Position numbers and translations under genes: made by a program
Shown: in pieces, positions 30,168-41,046 of the stretch
How the letters are laid out: every line of letters starts with the position of its first letter
Numbering within the stretch: position 1 is the first letter of the stretch
Source of the DNA: Kalaharituber pfeilii
Taxonomy: Eukaryota > Ascomycota > Pezizomycetes > Pezizales > Pezizaceae
Assembly (NCBI GenBank): GCA_015179045.1
Contig: WHUZ01000080.1
Coordinates: 186,001-250,000, forward strand
DNA length: 64,000 nt
Direction of reading: 5' to 3'
Notes under the pieces: model-generated
What the model saw: the letters and a program-made list of their open reading frames with translations, nothing else
The model's database searches: none
Told to the model about the DNA's origin: nothing

Positions 30168-30841
30168 ACTGTGTGTATAACCTGGTTAGTCATTCTTTCA
30201 AGTCATGACAAAATTTTATTTCAACTTACTCGCCTCGTAAATAACCTTCACCCTCCGTTGGTGCTGTATGTCCTATGCTTTCGTTAGAGGAACAGTTTGC
30301 ATGCAGACTGTAAATTCTCGATGGTGGCAAGAAGCTTACCAGACCGCTCTTATGACGCATTTGAGGCTGAATCACAGTTGCAGGGGTTTTCAGACGAGGC
30401 GAACCGAAAAAAGCAAATCAAGGTCTGCGACTATAGCAACCTATCATGTATACAAATACCAAATCTAGAGACATTTCGCGAGAAGCTCTACTAATAGAGC
30501 TTCCCGACCCCTGCTGGACCGTACTCCTGCTAGTAATGAAATGTGGCGCAGCCGAAGCTCTAGCGAATAGCTTCACCCCCCGATTAAATCTCTACAGTTT
30601 TAACCTCAAATATCTCAACAACCATGATAGCTTTGGCACAGCGGAAGATCTCAAGAGAATTCTAGAAATTGATTAGTGGGTTTTTCGCAGGAAACTGGGC
30701 GTGTAGCTGCTCCTATTGGCGCTGAAGTTTCAGATGCAAAGTGGAGCTCATGGTCAATCACCAGTACCGCCTTTTTTCCTGGCGTCACTTTGCAAACCTG
30801 AAGATACAGAGCTATGCGAAAGTTGTTTTTGGCTACAAGGG
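30168..30841. other. Upstream flank of NACHT gene 2, possible gene fragment
   Basis: Two overlapping plus frames (30297-30494 and 30446-30676) read plausibly but have no known motif. The region is probably the promoter side of the minus-strand NACHT gene plus unidentified sequence. Confidence 0.25.
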
Positions 30842-30903
30842 CCTTTTTTTTTTTTTTTTTTTTTTTTGAGCCACGTAACCCCACATACAAAGAACCTGGG
30901 AGA
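30842..30903 (-). mobile_element. Family-B tail-only retroposon, 62 bp
   Basis: CC and a long T-tract, then GAGCCACGTAACCCCACATA and CAAAGAACCTGGGAGA. The TSD is GCTACAAGGG at 30832-30841 and 30904-30913. The stem is diverged relative to the consensus. Confidence 0.88.
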
Positions 30904-30913
30904 GCTACAAGGG

Positions 30914-31508
30914 TTGACACCCTGGTTTCTCGGCATCTGGGAAGTTCCATAGCTTCTTGACAGCATACGATCATAGATGACTGAAAGCACAATTCTGACA
31001 GAGGTCGAGAACGAGCATATTGCACAGCGCAGAATTCGTTGACAGTTTCATCTTTTCAAGTACATTAGATCATATATCAAGTATAGTAAATAAATCCCGT
31101 GTCTAGAATTTTTGTAAGGATATAAATGCGTATATCGCATTATTCCATTGTTTGACAGCTTTAGATACAAAGGGATGATGGCTGACAATCTTGCGTGATC
31201 TCAATCTTCTTATCTAGTGTCCTTTGTCAGCAATTATGATTGGCATCGTCGTGCCCAGACTCTGAAGCCTCTATGTGCAAATTTGACACGATTGCATAAT
31301 CGGCAGCCCTGTAGATTTGGCATGAGAGAAGGCAAGAGACTCGATTTTAAAGTGATAATCTAAAATGGCAACTCAATCGCTTGTTTCAACTCAAGTAATA
31401 CTACGCCTATTACAAGACTTCATTCAAATACCTAGAAATACACAGGAAACTTTATGATGTTTTGCAGTCGCAAAAAACTATAGTATGCAAGCAAGCCGAA
31501 CGCTTATT
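30914..31508. other. No gene recognised
   Basis: AT-rich, with short frames and no domain or repeat with clear ends. Confidence 0.25.
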
Positions 31509-31740
31509 TTTTTTATCTTAAGTATCATTACTCGTTTACTGCCCTGAGGGCTATGATGAGGATAAATACATAGGAGATAATGGGAAATACAAAGGTAACA
31601 GATAAGAGGTACAAAAACCCAGATAAAGCACAGATAAAGAAATGATAATCAGAGGAGATGGACTCCACCAGGGGGTCTGCTTCAAGGAGACGTACGCTTA
31701 TGGCAAACCACCATGAGCCATGTGTCCTCTTACAACGCAC
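31509..31740 (-). mobile_element. 5'-truncated LINE 3' end
   Basis: On the minus strand it encodes a remnant of the ORF2 end (RLLEADPLVESISS, compare EGDPLKRLVEMLG at 37780), followed by UTR and a diverged family-A tail (reverse complement TATCATTACTCGTTTACTGC then CCTGAGGGCTATGATGAGG). T-tract at 31506-31514. No TSD was recognised. Confidence 0.65.
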
Positions 31741-32636
31741 TAATCATGAGCGATATTCAGATTAGACTGCCTCCATAAAAATTGAAGTTCAGCGGGCAAC
31801 GGTTTTCATCCCGCCTCACTTCTATCATCACTCCTATCCGTGTATTGACACTCTTTGTACTATATGTAAATAGACTCTCCGCTCAACTAACCGCTCTTAA
31901 TAGATCTAGGGCGATATCAAATAAAAGGCTCGTCCCCGGTAATATCCAATGTGAGAGGTCCGACTGTATCTCGCGAGTCATGCTCTAGCACAGAGTTGCT
32001 TCTGGTGATAAAGAAATAATAATTCAAGTACTATTATTCTGCTCCATGTCTTTCAGTGGTTAGCCACTCATCACCCAGAGATCTATTCTCGATTTTACCA
32101 TACAGAACCAGCGTCGACCCTCTTTCAGAGTAGATTCACTCATCGGACTAACAGTTCCGTCAGGGTTGCTTAATACCTGGCTCGCTTGATTGACAACTGG
32201 CTGCTACGTTTGGATTGAAGAAGCGACCGGGATATTTCGCATGCCTAAATGGAGAACTATTTAATAATATCTCCAAGAATATTTAAGTTAAATATGCAAT
32301 AAATTGATTATAGGCTAAACTGCGTGCGCTGAGTCCGAATCTGAAGGGGGAAAAAAAGAAAGAGCAACATCTTCCGCATTTACAATTTTGTACATCTACC
32401 ACCTCTACGAAATAACCTCCCATAAGCTTATACCCATCACAAAGCACCTCCAATTACCACAGTACTACACACATGATATCTCCAAACACTGTGCTATGAC
32501 ATAGGATTAGCAGAAGCCCGAGATCTGTAGTATAGCACTGTACGCACCTTCAAATATACAGTCAAAATTCCATTTCTCGCACTAAAATGGCTGCCTCAAC
32601 CTCGTCAACCTCTGATTCTGACTCCAAAGGCTCCAA
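31741..32636. other. No gene recognised
   Basis: Short frames with no recognisable product, and no clear repeats. Confidence 0.25.
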
Positions 32637-32941
32637 TTACGACCCAGCTGGTTCTGAATTGAGCTCTATAGGTGTAGAGGCTTGTGTGGAAGCTGCCACT
32701 TCCCTTCCAAACACCTCCAGTAGCTGCAGTGCTACAGAATTTAATTCCAAAGGCTCTGCCACACCCCCCTCTACCATAAGATCCAACCCTCGCCCAACAC
32801 TAACCACAATAGGCCATCGTCTGTGACCTCGCCCACGTCCCTGCCCATGTCCCTGCCCATGTCCCCGCCCATGATTGGCACCTTTCTCAGCAGCTGCTGC
32901 GGCCTCTTTTTTTGGCTACAGCAGCTGCCTGTTTTTCAAGC

Positions 32942-33001
32942 TTTTTTTTTTTTTTTTTTTTTTATTTCATTACTCGCATGCCGCCCTATGGGCTATGGCG
33001 G
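32942..33001 (-). mobile_element. Family-A tail retroposon in the split gene
   Basis: T-tract, TATTTCATTACTCGCATGCC and GCCCTATGGGCTATGGCGGG. It lies between the ...KAASKLK and KEAAAAAEKG coding segments. The flanks (GTTTTTCAAGC and GTTTTAACTTACTTGC) are only loosely alike, so the TSD is uncertain. Confidence 0.8.
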
Positions 33002-33245
33002 GGTGTTTTAACTTACTTGCTGCCTTTGCTTCCTTTACTGTTGCAATCTTCTTCACATGTGCACCAAGCTTTTTAGCTGCATTCGAAGCCACCTCCTGTG
33101 TAGCCTTCTTGTGTTACCGGTTCACCGCAACCGTAGGGCGGGCGGTCGGTGGAAGCACGCGCGCATACGAAATGCGCATACGAAATGCGCATACAAGCGA
33201 TGTGTGACAGTCGGTGATGGTGTCGCAGTTGCATAAATGATTGCT

Positions 33246-33289
33246 TTTTTTTTTTTTTTTTAATTTCATTACTCGCATGCCGCCTGACA
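33246..33289 (-). mobile_element. Family-A tail-only retroposon in an LTR, truncated in the stem
   Basis: T-tract, AATTTCATTACTCGCATGCC and GCCTGACA. The TSD is ATAAATGATTGCT/ATAAATGAGAGCT (33233-33245 and 33290-33302). The other LTR shows the empty site ATAAATGAGTGCT at about 34012, an internal control proving insertion after LTR duplication. Confidence 0.88.
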
Positions 33290-33804
33290 ATAAATGAGAG
33301 CTATGAGTCATTTGGACCTGACAGACGGTAACTCTCTGCGTTTACCAGATCCGTCACAGTTGACTAGTGATAAACCGGTCACGAGCAATTCGATGCCTTA
33401 TCTCGCCATACCCCAATGGAATAATCAGAGAATGGCTCATAGGTCACCCATATGTGAGTGAGACGTACACGCGGCACCGGCCGCAGCCCGGCATGCCAAG
33501 TGGATGACGTGCACTGCCTATGGGAGAGCGGGATGGCCACACTTGAGCAATGTGGCAGGGCAGTGGCAGGGCAGCGGTACTGTATCCCGGTAAGCCAAGT
33601 GGGCAAGGCACCACAGCAATTGGGGGCAGCATGCGACTCGCGGCATGTCCACGTGGTTGGTGGGGTAGCTGCACGACGGGCTGGGGCAGATACTACTAAC
33701 TGGCTGGAAGGTCACGTCATGCGGGAAGCTGAAAATGGTATGTAAGCTGCAGCATGGAATAATTTACGACAGCCAGGGGTGGGGTCAGACTCATATGGCA
33801 ACCT

Positions 33805-33865
33805 TTTTTTTTTTTTTTTTTTTTTTTTCACATGACCCCGCGTGCAGCTGTTCGCCAAGGCAGGG
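33805..33865 (-). mobile_element. Family-B tail-only retroposon in the mini-LTR element
   Basis: T-tract, CACATGACCCCGCGTGCAGC and TGTTCGCCAAGGCAGGG. Perfect TSD CATATGGCAACCT at 33792-33804 and 33866-33878. Confidence 0.95.
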
Positions 33866-36218
33866 CATATGGCAACCTAGCGAAGGTGCCCCTGGAGTGG
33901 GGATACTGTTACATATGAGTTCACCGCAACCGTAGGGCAGGTAGTCGGTGGATGCACGCGCGCATACGAAATGCACATACAAGCGATATGCGACAGCCGT
34001 CGCAGTTGCATAAATGAGTGCTATATGAGCTACGCAGGGGACTAGCGAGCAATGTTAGTCACGTGTTTTTTTGACCTGGCGGACGGTAACTCTCTGCGTT
34101 TGCTAGATCCGTTACATCTTGTAGGCTGCCTTCTGTGCTGCTGCAAATATTCTTGATTTATATGAGTAACGATGAAAATGTGTTCTGACGTGAGGGTGTA
34201 CATTGACAACAACTTTTTCAGAACGAGCGCTTGGAAGAACTCCAACTTCCCGGCGCCTCCAGAACATGAAAGTTATATCAAAGCGAAGCTCAGGACCGCC
34301 TGAGAAAGAATATCCCATTTGATTTACAGAATTCAGAAGTTTAGGACTTGTTTCGTCAAGGTCAGGTTTTCTGAAGTTTTTCAGAGAATTCCCACACAAA
34401 TCTCGACAGGCAGGGACCTGCACCTAGGATCGTGCGATCACTTCAGAGATTGGCTGATTGGCTGCAGAAGGGGTGACTAAGAACAGCAACAGCCCAAACG
34501 CGCAATGACCTTTCCTTTTCAGTCTTAGCAACAAGAGCTAGGATCGAAGTAGTGCACAGCCAGAAAAGGCAGGACCAAGTGAAGGTCATGAGAAGACAAG
34601 GAAGTCAGGAAGCAGGATGTCGGTGGTGGAGGAAGTACCAAAGATGGAGTTCCTGGTACCAATAGGAGAGGGATAGACAGGGGAGGTATATGTAATGGAC
34701 AGGAATCTAGTATGGGAGATAGACACTATCCACACATAGAAGAGGAAGGATTGGTGGCTGGCAAGGCTGAGAGAGAGGGAGGATATGATCACAGTGAAAG
34801 AAAGAGTAAAGAGGGCATACAGAAAGGGGGAAGAATATAAAGGGAAGTTGGATATAATCGAAAAGATTAGAAAGGAGGCAATGGAGGCAGCAGTGAGAAT
34901 AGGAGTAGAAGAGGTGGAGTGGGTGAAGATGGAGGAGCTCACAGAGATTGCAAAGGTAGTGAGAGTCATGAAGCTCTAGAGCAAGGACGTGGCAATGTTC
35001 CGAAGGTATGTAAAGGAAAAGAATGGAATTGTAGTAGAAAGGGAGACAAAAGTTCTAAAGAATGCGACAAGGGAGTATATTATAGTTAAGAGGGGACCGT
35101 TGGTGGTTTTCCAGAGGCAGCAAAAGATTCCTAGGGTCACGAAGGTGATAATGAGTTGAGGAAGGAGAAGAGAGAGGAGAGATAGCAGAAGCAGGTCTCT
35201 ATGTGAGAGAAGGGGAGGAAGGGGGAAAGAATCCAGGGATAGGAGTGGAGGGAAATGAGAGATCGGGGATTCACAGCTGAACTTTAAGCTGGTAGCAGTG
35301 CCAGCGGCGGCGCCGGTACTAGCTAGGGTAGAGGAACGAGGAGAAGAGGAAGAGAAGGTGGGGGAAGCTTGGGGGGGAAGGAAGAAAAGGATGATGAGGA
35401 GATGGGAAAGAATGAGAAAGAGGAGGAAGAAGAAGAGGAGGAGGATGAAGAAGGAATAGGGAAGGAGGAGAAAGAGGTGCTAGTACTCATACATATGGCA
35501 CAGGTACTGGATGGGAGAACAGATAGGCTGAAGAAAGAAGGGAAGGAAAGAGAGGCGAAGAGGCTAGGGGCGGTATAGGTTTGGGTGACAGCAACTTTGG
35601 GAGAGGCTACCTTTAAGTCTTAAGAAAGGGTGGAAGGTACTGAGGGAGAAGGAGGGGGGAAGGGGAGAGGGTATTGGTATATAGGAGGAGGGCAAAGATG
35701 ACAGAGAAAGAGATAAAGGAGTGGAGAGAGGGGGTGAAAGAGGCCAGGAAGGAGTGGGAAGAGACCAGAGAGAGTAATATGGAGAAAAGAATGGGGAAGT
35801 TGGAGGGAGTAGTCCTGGAGATACATACAGTAATGTGACTGATGTCGGTAAAGGAGGAAAGAGCGCTGGAGAAGGAGAAGAAGAGGGAGGAAGAGAAGAG
35901 GGAGAAAGAGAAGAGGAGAAAGAGAAGAGGAGAAAAAGAGAAGCAGAGATTCGGGAGATCCAGAAGCTCCAGGAGAAGATGGAGAAGAGAAAGAAGAGGG
36001 AGGAGGAGAGATAGAGGAAAGCAGAAGCGGAGAGCAAGAAGAGGGTGGCGGAGGAGCAGAGGAAGGCAGTGGAAAGAGCACAGATGCTGAAGAAGGTAGC
36101 AGAGGTGATGGAGATGCTAGCAGGGTCACAAGAGGAGGTGGCAGCCCTAGAGGAGAAGGAGAGGAAGCTGAAGAAGAAGGAGAGAAGGTGGCAAAGGAGG
36201 CGGAGAAGAGGATCGAGG

Positions 36219-37957
36219 CAGGTGCAACATGATATGGGACGGGAAGAAACGGGCAGAATTTACGGTGACGGACGGGGCCCCTCAAGAGTCTCCATTGTCT
36301 CCAGTCTTGTTTCTAGTGGGCATAGCACCAGTGGCGAGGAAGACCGGGGAAAGGGATTTCACGAGATCGTACGTGGATGATTTTCACAGCGTACTATCAG
36401 ACAAGAGCATGACACGGTTGAAGAGAAGAATAAAGGAACACAGGGAGAGAATAACGAGAGATGCGGAGGAGGAGGACTTTCAGATTGACCCGAACAAGGC
36501 GGAGACGTTAGTGATCGGGGTCAAGGGTCCGACGTACCAAATGGTAGGACTGAGCGTGGACTGGGAGTTGAAGTTCGATGAGCACCATACACGCCGGCTA
36601 GCCTTGGGAAAGGCGGTGTGGGCAACGGTGGCACGACTCACAAAGATGGATCCAAAGAAAAGAAGACAGCTGTATACGAGCGTTGCGCGGAATGTTGCGA
36701 CATAGGGTGCATGGGCATGGTACGACTACGCACATGGGCGAAGAGGGAGAGGAAACTGAGAGAGTTGGAGAAGTGGCAATACATGGTGGCGCGTGGACTT
36801 ACCGGGGCCCGTGGGGCACAAGGCGCGATGTAGTAGAGGGTCTGGCGAATCTAGAATCGATGGACACGTTTGTAAGATGGGAAGCGACTCGTGTGGAGGC
36901 GAGGACGCTGAGGTTCCCGGAGGAGAGACTGAAAAGGACAGATGAAGAGGCAACATACATGAGGGGGCACTGACACACGGGAGGGAGCTACCTCTGGCAA
37001 TGTTACCAACACTACACCAAGATGCGGAGCAGACGGAGTGGATAAGACACGTGCAAGAGGTCACCGACGAGGGCTGGACGCCAGTTTACACAGGCGGGAG
37101 CATGAGGCAGGGCAAGGCAGGAGCGGGGTGGGTCCTAGGACGTCGAGCATCCTCAAAGTATCTGGGCGAACAGGCCACAGTGAACGACGCGGAGCTAATA
37201 GCGATAGGGGAGGCAATGGAGAGGGTGGAAGGGGAGCTACTGATCATAACCGACTCGAGGTACGCGATAAGCAGGATGAAGGCCACGGCTTCGGGAGACC
37301 CGACACACGACGGGGCGACAAAGCGGATGCGGGACGCCTGGGAAAGGAGGATAGCCCGAGGCGATTGGGACCTATCTGTATTATGGGTGAAAGCACACAA
37401 GGGGATTCCAGGAAACGAGGCAGCAGACGAGGCGGCCAAGATCGGAACAGCACTGCAATACGAAGCAGAGATAATAACGGAGGCGGGCATGAGACAAGGA
37501 GGAAGGAGGGAGAGAGCCAGAGAGAGGGGGCGGCTGGGGCTGTCGTACAGACCGTTGGAGAGACTGGGGCACCTGACGGGGAGGCTGGCAGGACTGCTAG
37601 GGGATAAGGGTTTAAGAGCGTGGAGATGGCGCGTGGGGGAAGGAGACAGCCCCGATTGCAGATGGTGCGGTGAGAAAGAGGAGACGATGACACACGTATT
37701 GGAAGAATACAGAGTATGGAAACGGAGATGGCCCGGGGGGGAAGAACACGTGAGGAGGCCACCCCGGGGTGGAGAAGGCGAAGGAGACCCACTGAAGAGG
37801 CTGGTAGAGATGTTGGGGAGTAATCGAGTTCACAGACACATTATTTCTTATTTTTTTTATTTTTCCTATCCGTATCTTATTCGTTATGTACTTACAATTC
37901 GCGATAGCCCTTAGGGCGGCATGCGAGGAATGATATTAAAAAAAAAAAAAAAAAAAA
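36219..37957 (+). mobile_element. 5'-truncated type-A LINE, about 1.7 kb
   Basis: It ends with the family-A tail (TTCGCGATAGCCCTTAGGGC, GGCATGCGAGGAATGATATT) and poly(A). The flanks AGGATCGAGG (36209-36218) and AGGATTGAGG (37958-37967) match at 9 of 10 and are the probable TSD. The coding region covers reverse transcriptase from motif B to the C-terminus, RNase H and the CCHC end. Confidence 0.85.
36229..37914 (+). pseudogene. LINE ORF2: partial reverse transcriptase plus RNase H
   Basis: 36229-36705 encodes the RT palm: TVTDGAPQESPLSPVLFLVG (PQGSPLSP-type motif) and the catalytic YVDDF. A stop at 36703 (NVAT*) and shifts lead through the 36720-36960 linker to an RNase H/C-terminal frame at 37000-37914. 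In RNase H the first catalytic Asp is lost (YTGGS instead of YTDGS). NDAEL, TDSR and GNEAADEAAK remain. The C-terminal knuckle CRWCGEKEETMTHVLEEY lacks its last Cys. RNase H would degrade RNA template during target-primed reverse transcription. The copy is dead through truncation and these changes. Confidence 0.88.
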
Positions 37958-38551
37958 AGGATTGAGGGGGAGAACTGGACAGTGGTAAGGGGGAAGAAGC
38001 TGTGGAAGAGGATGCTGAGGATGGTACATGCGAAGCCGGTACCATATGGAACAGAGGGGACAGAAGAGAGGAACATCCTCCTAAAGATGTGTGAATCTCT
38101 TTGAGAAACATCGGTGAAGGTGGAGGGGGAGAGGGAGTGGAGAGTGACACAGGTTATGAGAAATCCAGTGGTGTCGAAGTATGAGAGAGTCTGGCTGCTG
38201 GTGGATATTTGAAAGCAGGAGAAGGCAAAGGAGGTAATGGAGAAGTTTGGTGCATGGATGAGGCTGATCTTTGGCAAGGATCTCCTAAGGGTGGAGGCCC
38301 ACAATAAGGATGCGGTCCCTCTGGTGATGACGGGGGCAGATTACGAGGATGGGAGGGGAGAGGTGGAGGTGATGAGGAGGAAGCTGAGGGAGGAGAACCC
38401 AGATATTAGAGAGATTGCGAATTAAAGCTGGAGCTATTTCGGAAACAGCCGGAAGTGATATGACTCTAGAGGAGGCAAAAGAGGTTGCGAGATTGCAAGG
38501 GTAGACAGGGGTACAGCCAGGGGTATTTGTCGAGGCGGAGATCTTGTTTAC

Positions 38552-39522
38552 ATGTACACAAACAATACAATCAACAATCAACATAACCTGGTGAAGGAAA
38601 TCAAGATGCGTGCAATCAAAGCTCAACTAATACGGTCTATCCTCATGATGAGGTTGAAAAAGGTGCGAGAATTACACAAATTGAGAGAGCGTAGTGTAAG
38701 GAAGAGGGGGCTGCACCACAAGGTGGAAGAGTACGATTAGATGATCTCGAGGAAAGTTCATGGAAAGTATACTTTAGATTTACACGGGAAGAGATAGACC
38801 GCCTTGTCGAAGTACTTCAGCTACCACATCATATCAAATCTACAGAAAATGGGATAGTAGAGCTTGCCCGTGATGCTCTTTGCATGCTGCTTGCTCGCTT
38901 GACCTATCCAACTCGGTATGCAGATCTTCGGCTCAAATTTGGATGGGAAGTTAGCCGTACATCACGAATTTCTGGAGAAGTCCAAGATTTTATCTTGCAA
39001 AAATCGGAACATCTTTTAGAATTTGATGAGGAGAGGTTAACACCGCAGAAGTTAAAAGAGTATGCAGATGCAATATCATCTAAAATAGCAGGTAGAGTAT
39101 TGCGAAGTTGCTGGGGATTTGTTGATGGAACAGTACGCCCTATTTGCAAACCAGTACGACATCAACGTACTGTATATACTGGCTGGAAGCGTGTTCATGC
39201 TGTGAAGTATCATGCTATCGTTACACCTGACGGGCTAGTGGCACATCTATACGGACCTGTGGAAGGACGTCGACATGATAGAACAGTTTGGACGGATAGT
39301 CAGATTTTCCGATATCTTCAAATGTACGCTTATGATCCTAATGGTCAACCTTCACAAGTGTATGGAGACCCTGCTTATGGATGCAATCGATTTTTATGTG
39401 CACCATTTCTAGGTGCACGTCTGACCGAGCAAGAACAATTATTCAACAGACGCATGGCCAACGTCCGGATTGTGGTTGAATGGGTTTTCAAAGAAATTAT
39501 CAATCTTTTCCCTTCATTGGAC
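38552..39522 (+). pseudogene. PIF/Harbinger-type (DDE_Tnp_4) transposase, 3' end lost
   Basis: From about 38735 the frame reads RLDDLEESSWKVYFRFTREEIDRLVEVLQLP...LARLTYPTRYADLRLKFGWEVSRTSRI, the helix-turn-helix region. The catalytic core follows: CWGFVDGTVRPICKP (first Asp), HAVKYHAIVTPDGL, GRRHDRTVW, VYGDPAYGC (second Asp) and NVRIVVEWVF (Glu). The basic N-terminus (38606-38715) is in another frame, through an intron or a 1-base shift. Coding stops at INLFPSLD, where a family-A retroposon and then a LINE fragment were inserted at 39523. The enzyme would cut and paste elements at 3-bp TWA targets. No terminal inverted repeats were identified. Confidence 0.85.
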
Positions 39523-39582
39523 TTTTTTTTTTTTTTTTTTTTTATTTCATTAATCGCGTGCCGCCCTAAGGGCTATGGCGAT
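39523..39582 (-). mobile_element. Family-A tail retroposon ending the Harbinger ORF
   Basis: T-tract, TATTTCATTAATCGCGTGCC and GCCCTAAGGGCTATGGCGAT. It is a perfect outer stem type (ATCGC/GCGAT). The right flank is immediately LINE sequence, so no TSD can be read. Confidence 0.85.
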
Positions 39583-40021
39583 AAAAACTACCGACTTCTG
39601 CAGCGTTTAGGGAAGCACAAAGCCATGCTGGCAGATCTACTTGGCCTCAGTGCCTGGAGGTTCAGAGTGGGAAAGACGGAGAGCCTACAGTACCGATGGT
39701 ACAGAGAAGGGGAAGAGATGGCGGAGCACATCTGGGGAGAATGCAGAGTCTAGAGGCAGAAGTGGCTGGAGGGCCAAGAGGCTGTGAAAGAACCCCCCGT
39801 AGGCGAAGGAGGAAGACAGAGATCCATTGATAATGATGCTATCATAGAATGGGCGGGGCGATGAAATTTCTCTTTCCGCGAATTGACTTTTCAGAAAATT
39901 AGAGTTGAGGCGCCTATTTCTTTTATTTCCTTTATTTCATTCAATCCCGTAAGTAGCTAATCCCACCGTAGCCCGCAGGGCGGCATGCAAGTAATGATAT
40001 TTTTTTTTTTTTAAAAAAAAA
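39583..40021 (+). mobile_element. 5'-truncated LINE 3' end
   Basis: It encodes NYRLLQRLGKHKAMLADLLGLSAWRFRVGKTE...AEHIWGECRVW, matching the LINE ORF2 C-terminus (YRPLERLG...LLGDKGLRAWRWRVG), then stop, UTR, a diverged tail (CACCGTAGCCCGCAGGGCGG, CATGCAAGTAATGATATT) and a T/A tract. It sits directly against the reverse family-A copy. No TSD found. Confidence 0.75.
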
Positions 40022-41046
40022 GTCCGCCCGAAAGCCATAGTCTATCGGAAATCCATAATCGGGCACCATTATAGTTCATCGGAAAGTCATAGTCCGCCGC
40101 TATCACAGTCTCCCATAGTTTACCACTACTGAAAAGCCATAGTCCACTGCTATTATAATTTACCTAACTGCCATAGTCTGCTACTGCAGTTCTCGCTGAA
40201 ACTGCCGTAGACTGCCACCGCTAAACTGCTATGACTTTAGCTACATACTGAAGTTTACTAGTTCTCCATAGAAATTATATACTCTAACTGCTACTACTAT
40301 TCTACCTCTCAGGCACTTAGTTTCAAACAAATCGTTTATCAGCAAGTACAATTTCTATTCACAATGTTTCACCAAAGACAATTAAACTGAGTGGCGGAGG
40401 TAATGATGTTCAGAAATTAAGCGGAAAGGTAGTCTTTAGCGGAAAAGCTAGTTTTGTTGACGGAAAGCTAAGATTCGGACACCAGAAAGCCATTTTCCGC
40501 TAGCTGGTTGTACTTTCGCCGGCTTGTTTCCGCCCAGCAAAACTAAAACGGGGTCAAGACGGAGTCCAACAATTTTCCTGAAACTCTGCTTCGTCAGCGT
40601 CTGGTTACGAGACTAAAAGGTTACGGTAATTTCTGATAGCACTTCCTTGACTGAAAAATACGGTTGACATACTTGCTATTAGAATAATACACGTTACTAT
40701 AACTCTGAACCTGCCTTATCATAATAGTTTAAGCTACGAATTTCTAGAGACTGCAGGGAGTGGATGCCGTCAGGCCTTCGTATACGCTCACAGACTTATG
40801 AACGTCAGTGACTATGGAGCATCTCATGCTTTCGGGGTATATTGGACGACTGTCTGCTCTGCAGGAGCGAAATAGCTGTGTGTGGAACCCTGCGCGTGTG
40901 AGGGACCTTAGTCATTACGATTAACAGATGACGCGCATCTAGGGCGGAAAAGGCGCTTGAGTGGTTTTCAAGACCCCAGGTACTGCAGAGCAATTGATTT
41001 TTTTTTCTTTGCCAATGTGTCTATCTTACAACAGAGAGTTGGTTTA
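40022..41046. other. No gene; weak GCCATAGTC-like repetition
   Basis: From 40022 to about 40230 the sequence repeats loosely related words such as GCCATAGTC and GTCATAGTCCGCCGC, an imperfect short-period array. The rest to 41046 has no convincing frame. Confidence 0.35.

Larger units (their letters stand above)
33112..34116 (-). mobile_element. Miniature LTR retrotransposon (TRIM-like), 5-bp TSD TCTTG
   Basis: Two direct repeats, 33112-33358 and 33907-34116, both start TGTTAC and end in CCGTCACA or CCGTTACA. They share TTCACCGCAACCGTAGGG, CACGCGCGCATACGAAATGC, GTTGCATAAATGA and ACGGTAACTCTCTGCGTTT. The 5-bp TSD TCTTG lies at 33107-33111 and 34117-34121. The internal region is about 550 bp without coding capacity. 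Excluding two retroposon insertions, the element is about 0.87 kb with LTRs of about 190-210 bp. Orientation is not established. It must depend on proteins from a related autonomous element. Confidence 0.88.
32637..34423 (-). pseudogene. Unidentified Lys/Ala- and Gly/Arg-rich gene, split by a mini-LTR element
   Basis: Minus-strand coding upstream of the LTR element ends ...HRYSYKSRIFAAAQKAAYK. Removing the element and one TSD joins it in frame to KATQEVASNAAKKLGAHVKKIATVKEAKAASKLK. A family-A insertion at 32942-33001 then interrupts it. Beyond that it reads KEAAAAAEKGANHGRGHGQGHGQGRGRGHRRWPIVV... and ends ELNSEPAGS, stop at 32637-32639. The Lys/Ala-rich helix and RG/HG-rich segment suggest a nucleic-acid-binding protein. 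The C-termini of fungal pogo-type transposases can look similar, but no catalytic region is visible. A decayed relative lies at 6520-6800. I do not recognise the family. Confidence 0.5.
34560..38500 (+). pseudogene. Degenerate purine-rich, Lys/Glu-rich reading region interrupted by a LINE
   Basis: Outside the LINE at 36219-37957, the plus strand reads as a broken, highly charged protein. One segment is VKERVKRAYRKGEEYKGKLDIIEKIRKEAMEAAVR (34790-34900), followed by Lys/Glu-rich coiled-coil-like runs (EKEKKREEEKREKEKRRK, 35860-35940). After the LINE come ENWTVVRGKKLWKRMLRMVHAKPVPYG and EVMEKFGAWMRLIFGKDLLRVEAHNKDAVPLV (to about 38420). Stops and frameshifts are frequent. It may be one old element's ORF (for example a gag or ORF1) or part of the adjacent Harbinger element. 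I do not recognise it. Confidence 0.4.

Noticed and set aside
35564..36285. Ser/Leu/Pro-rich minus ORFs
   Set aside because: They are antisense translations of the purine-rich Lys/Glu coding region.
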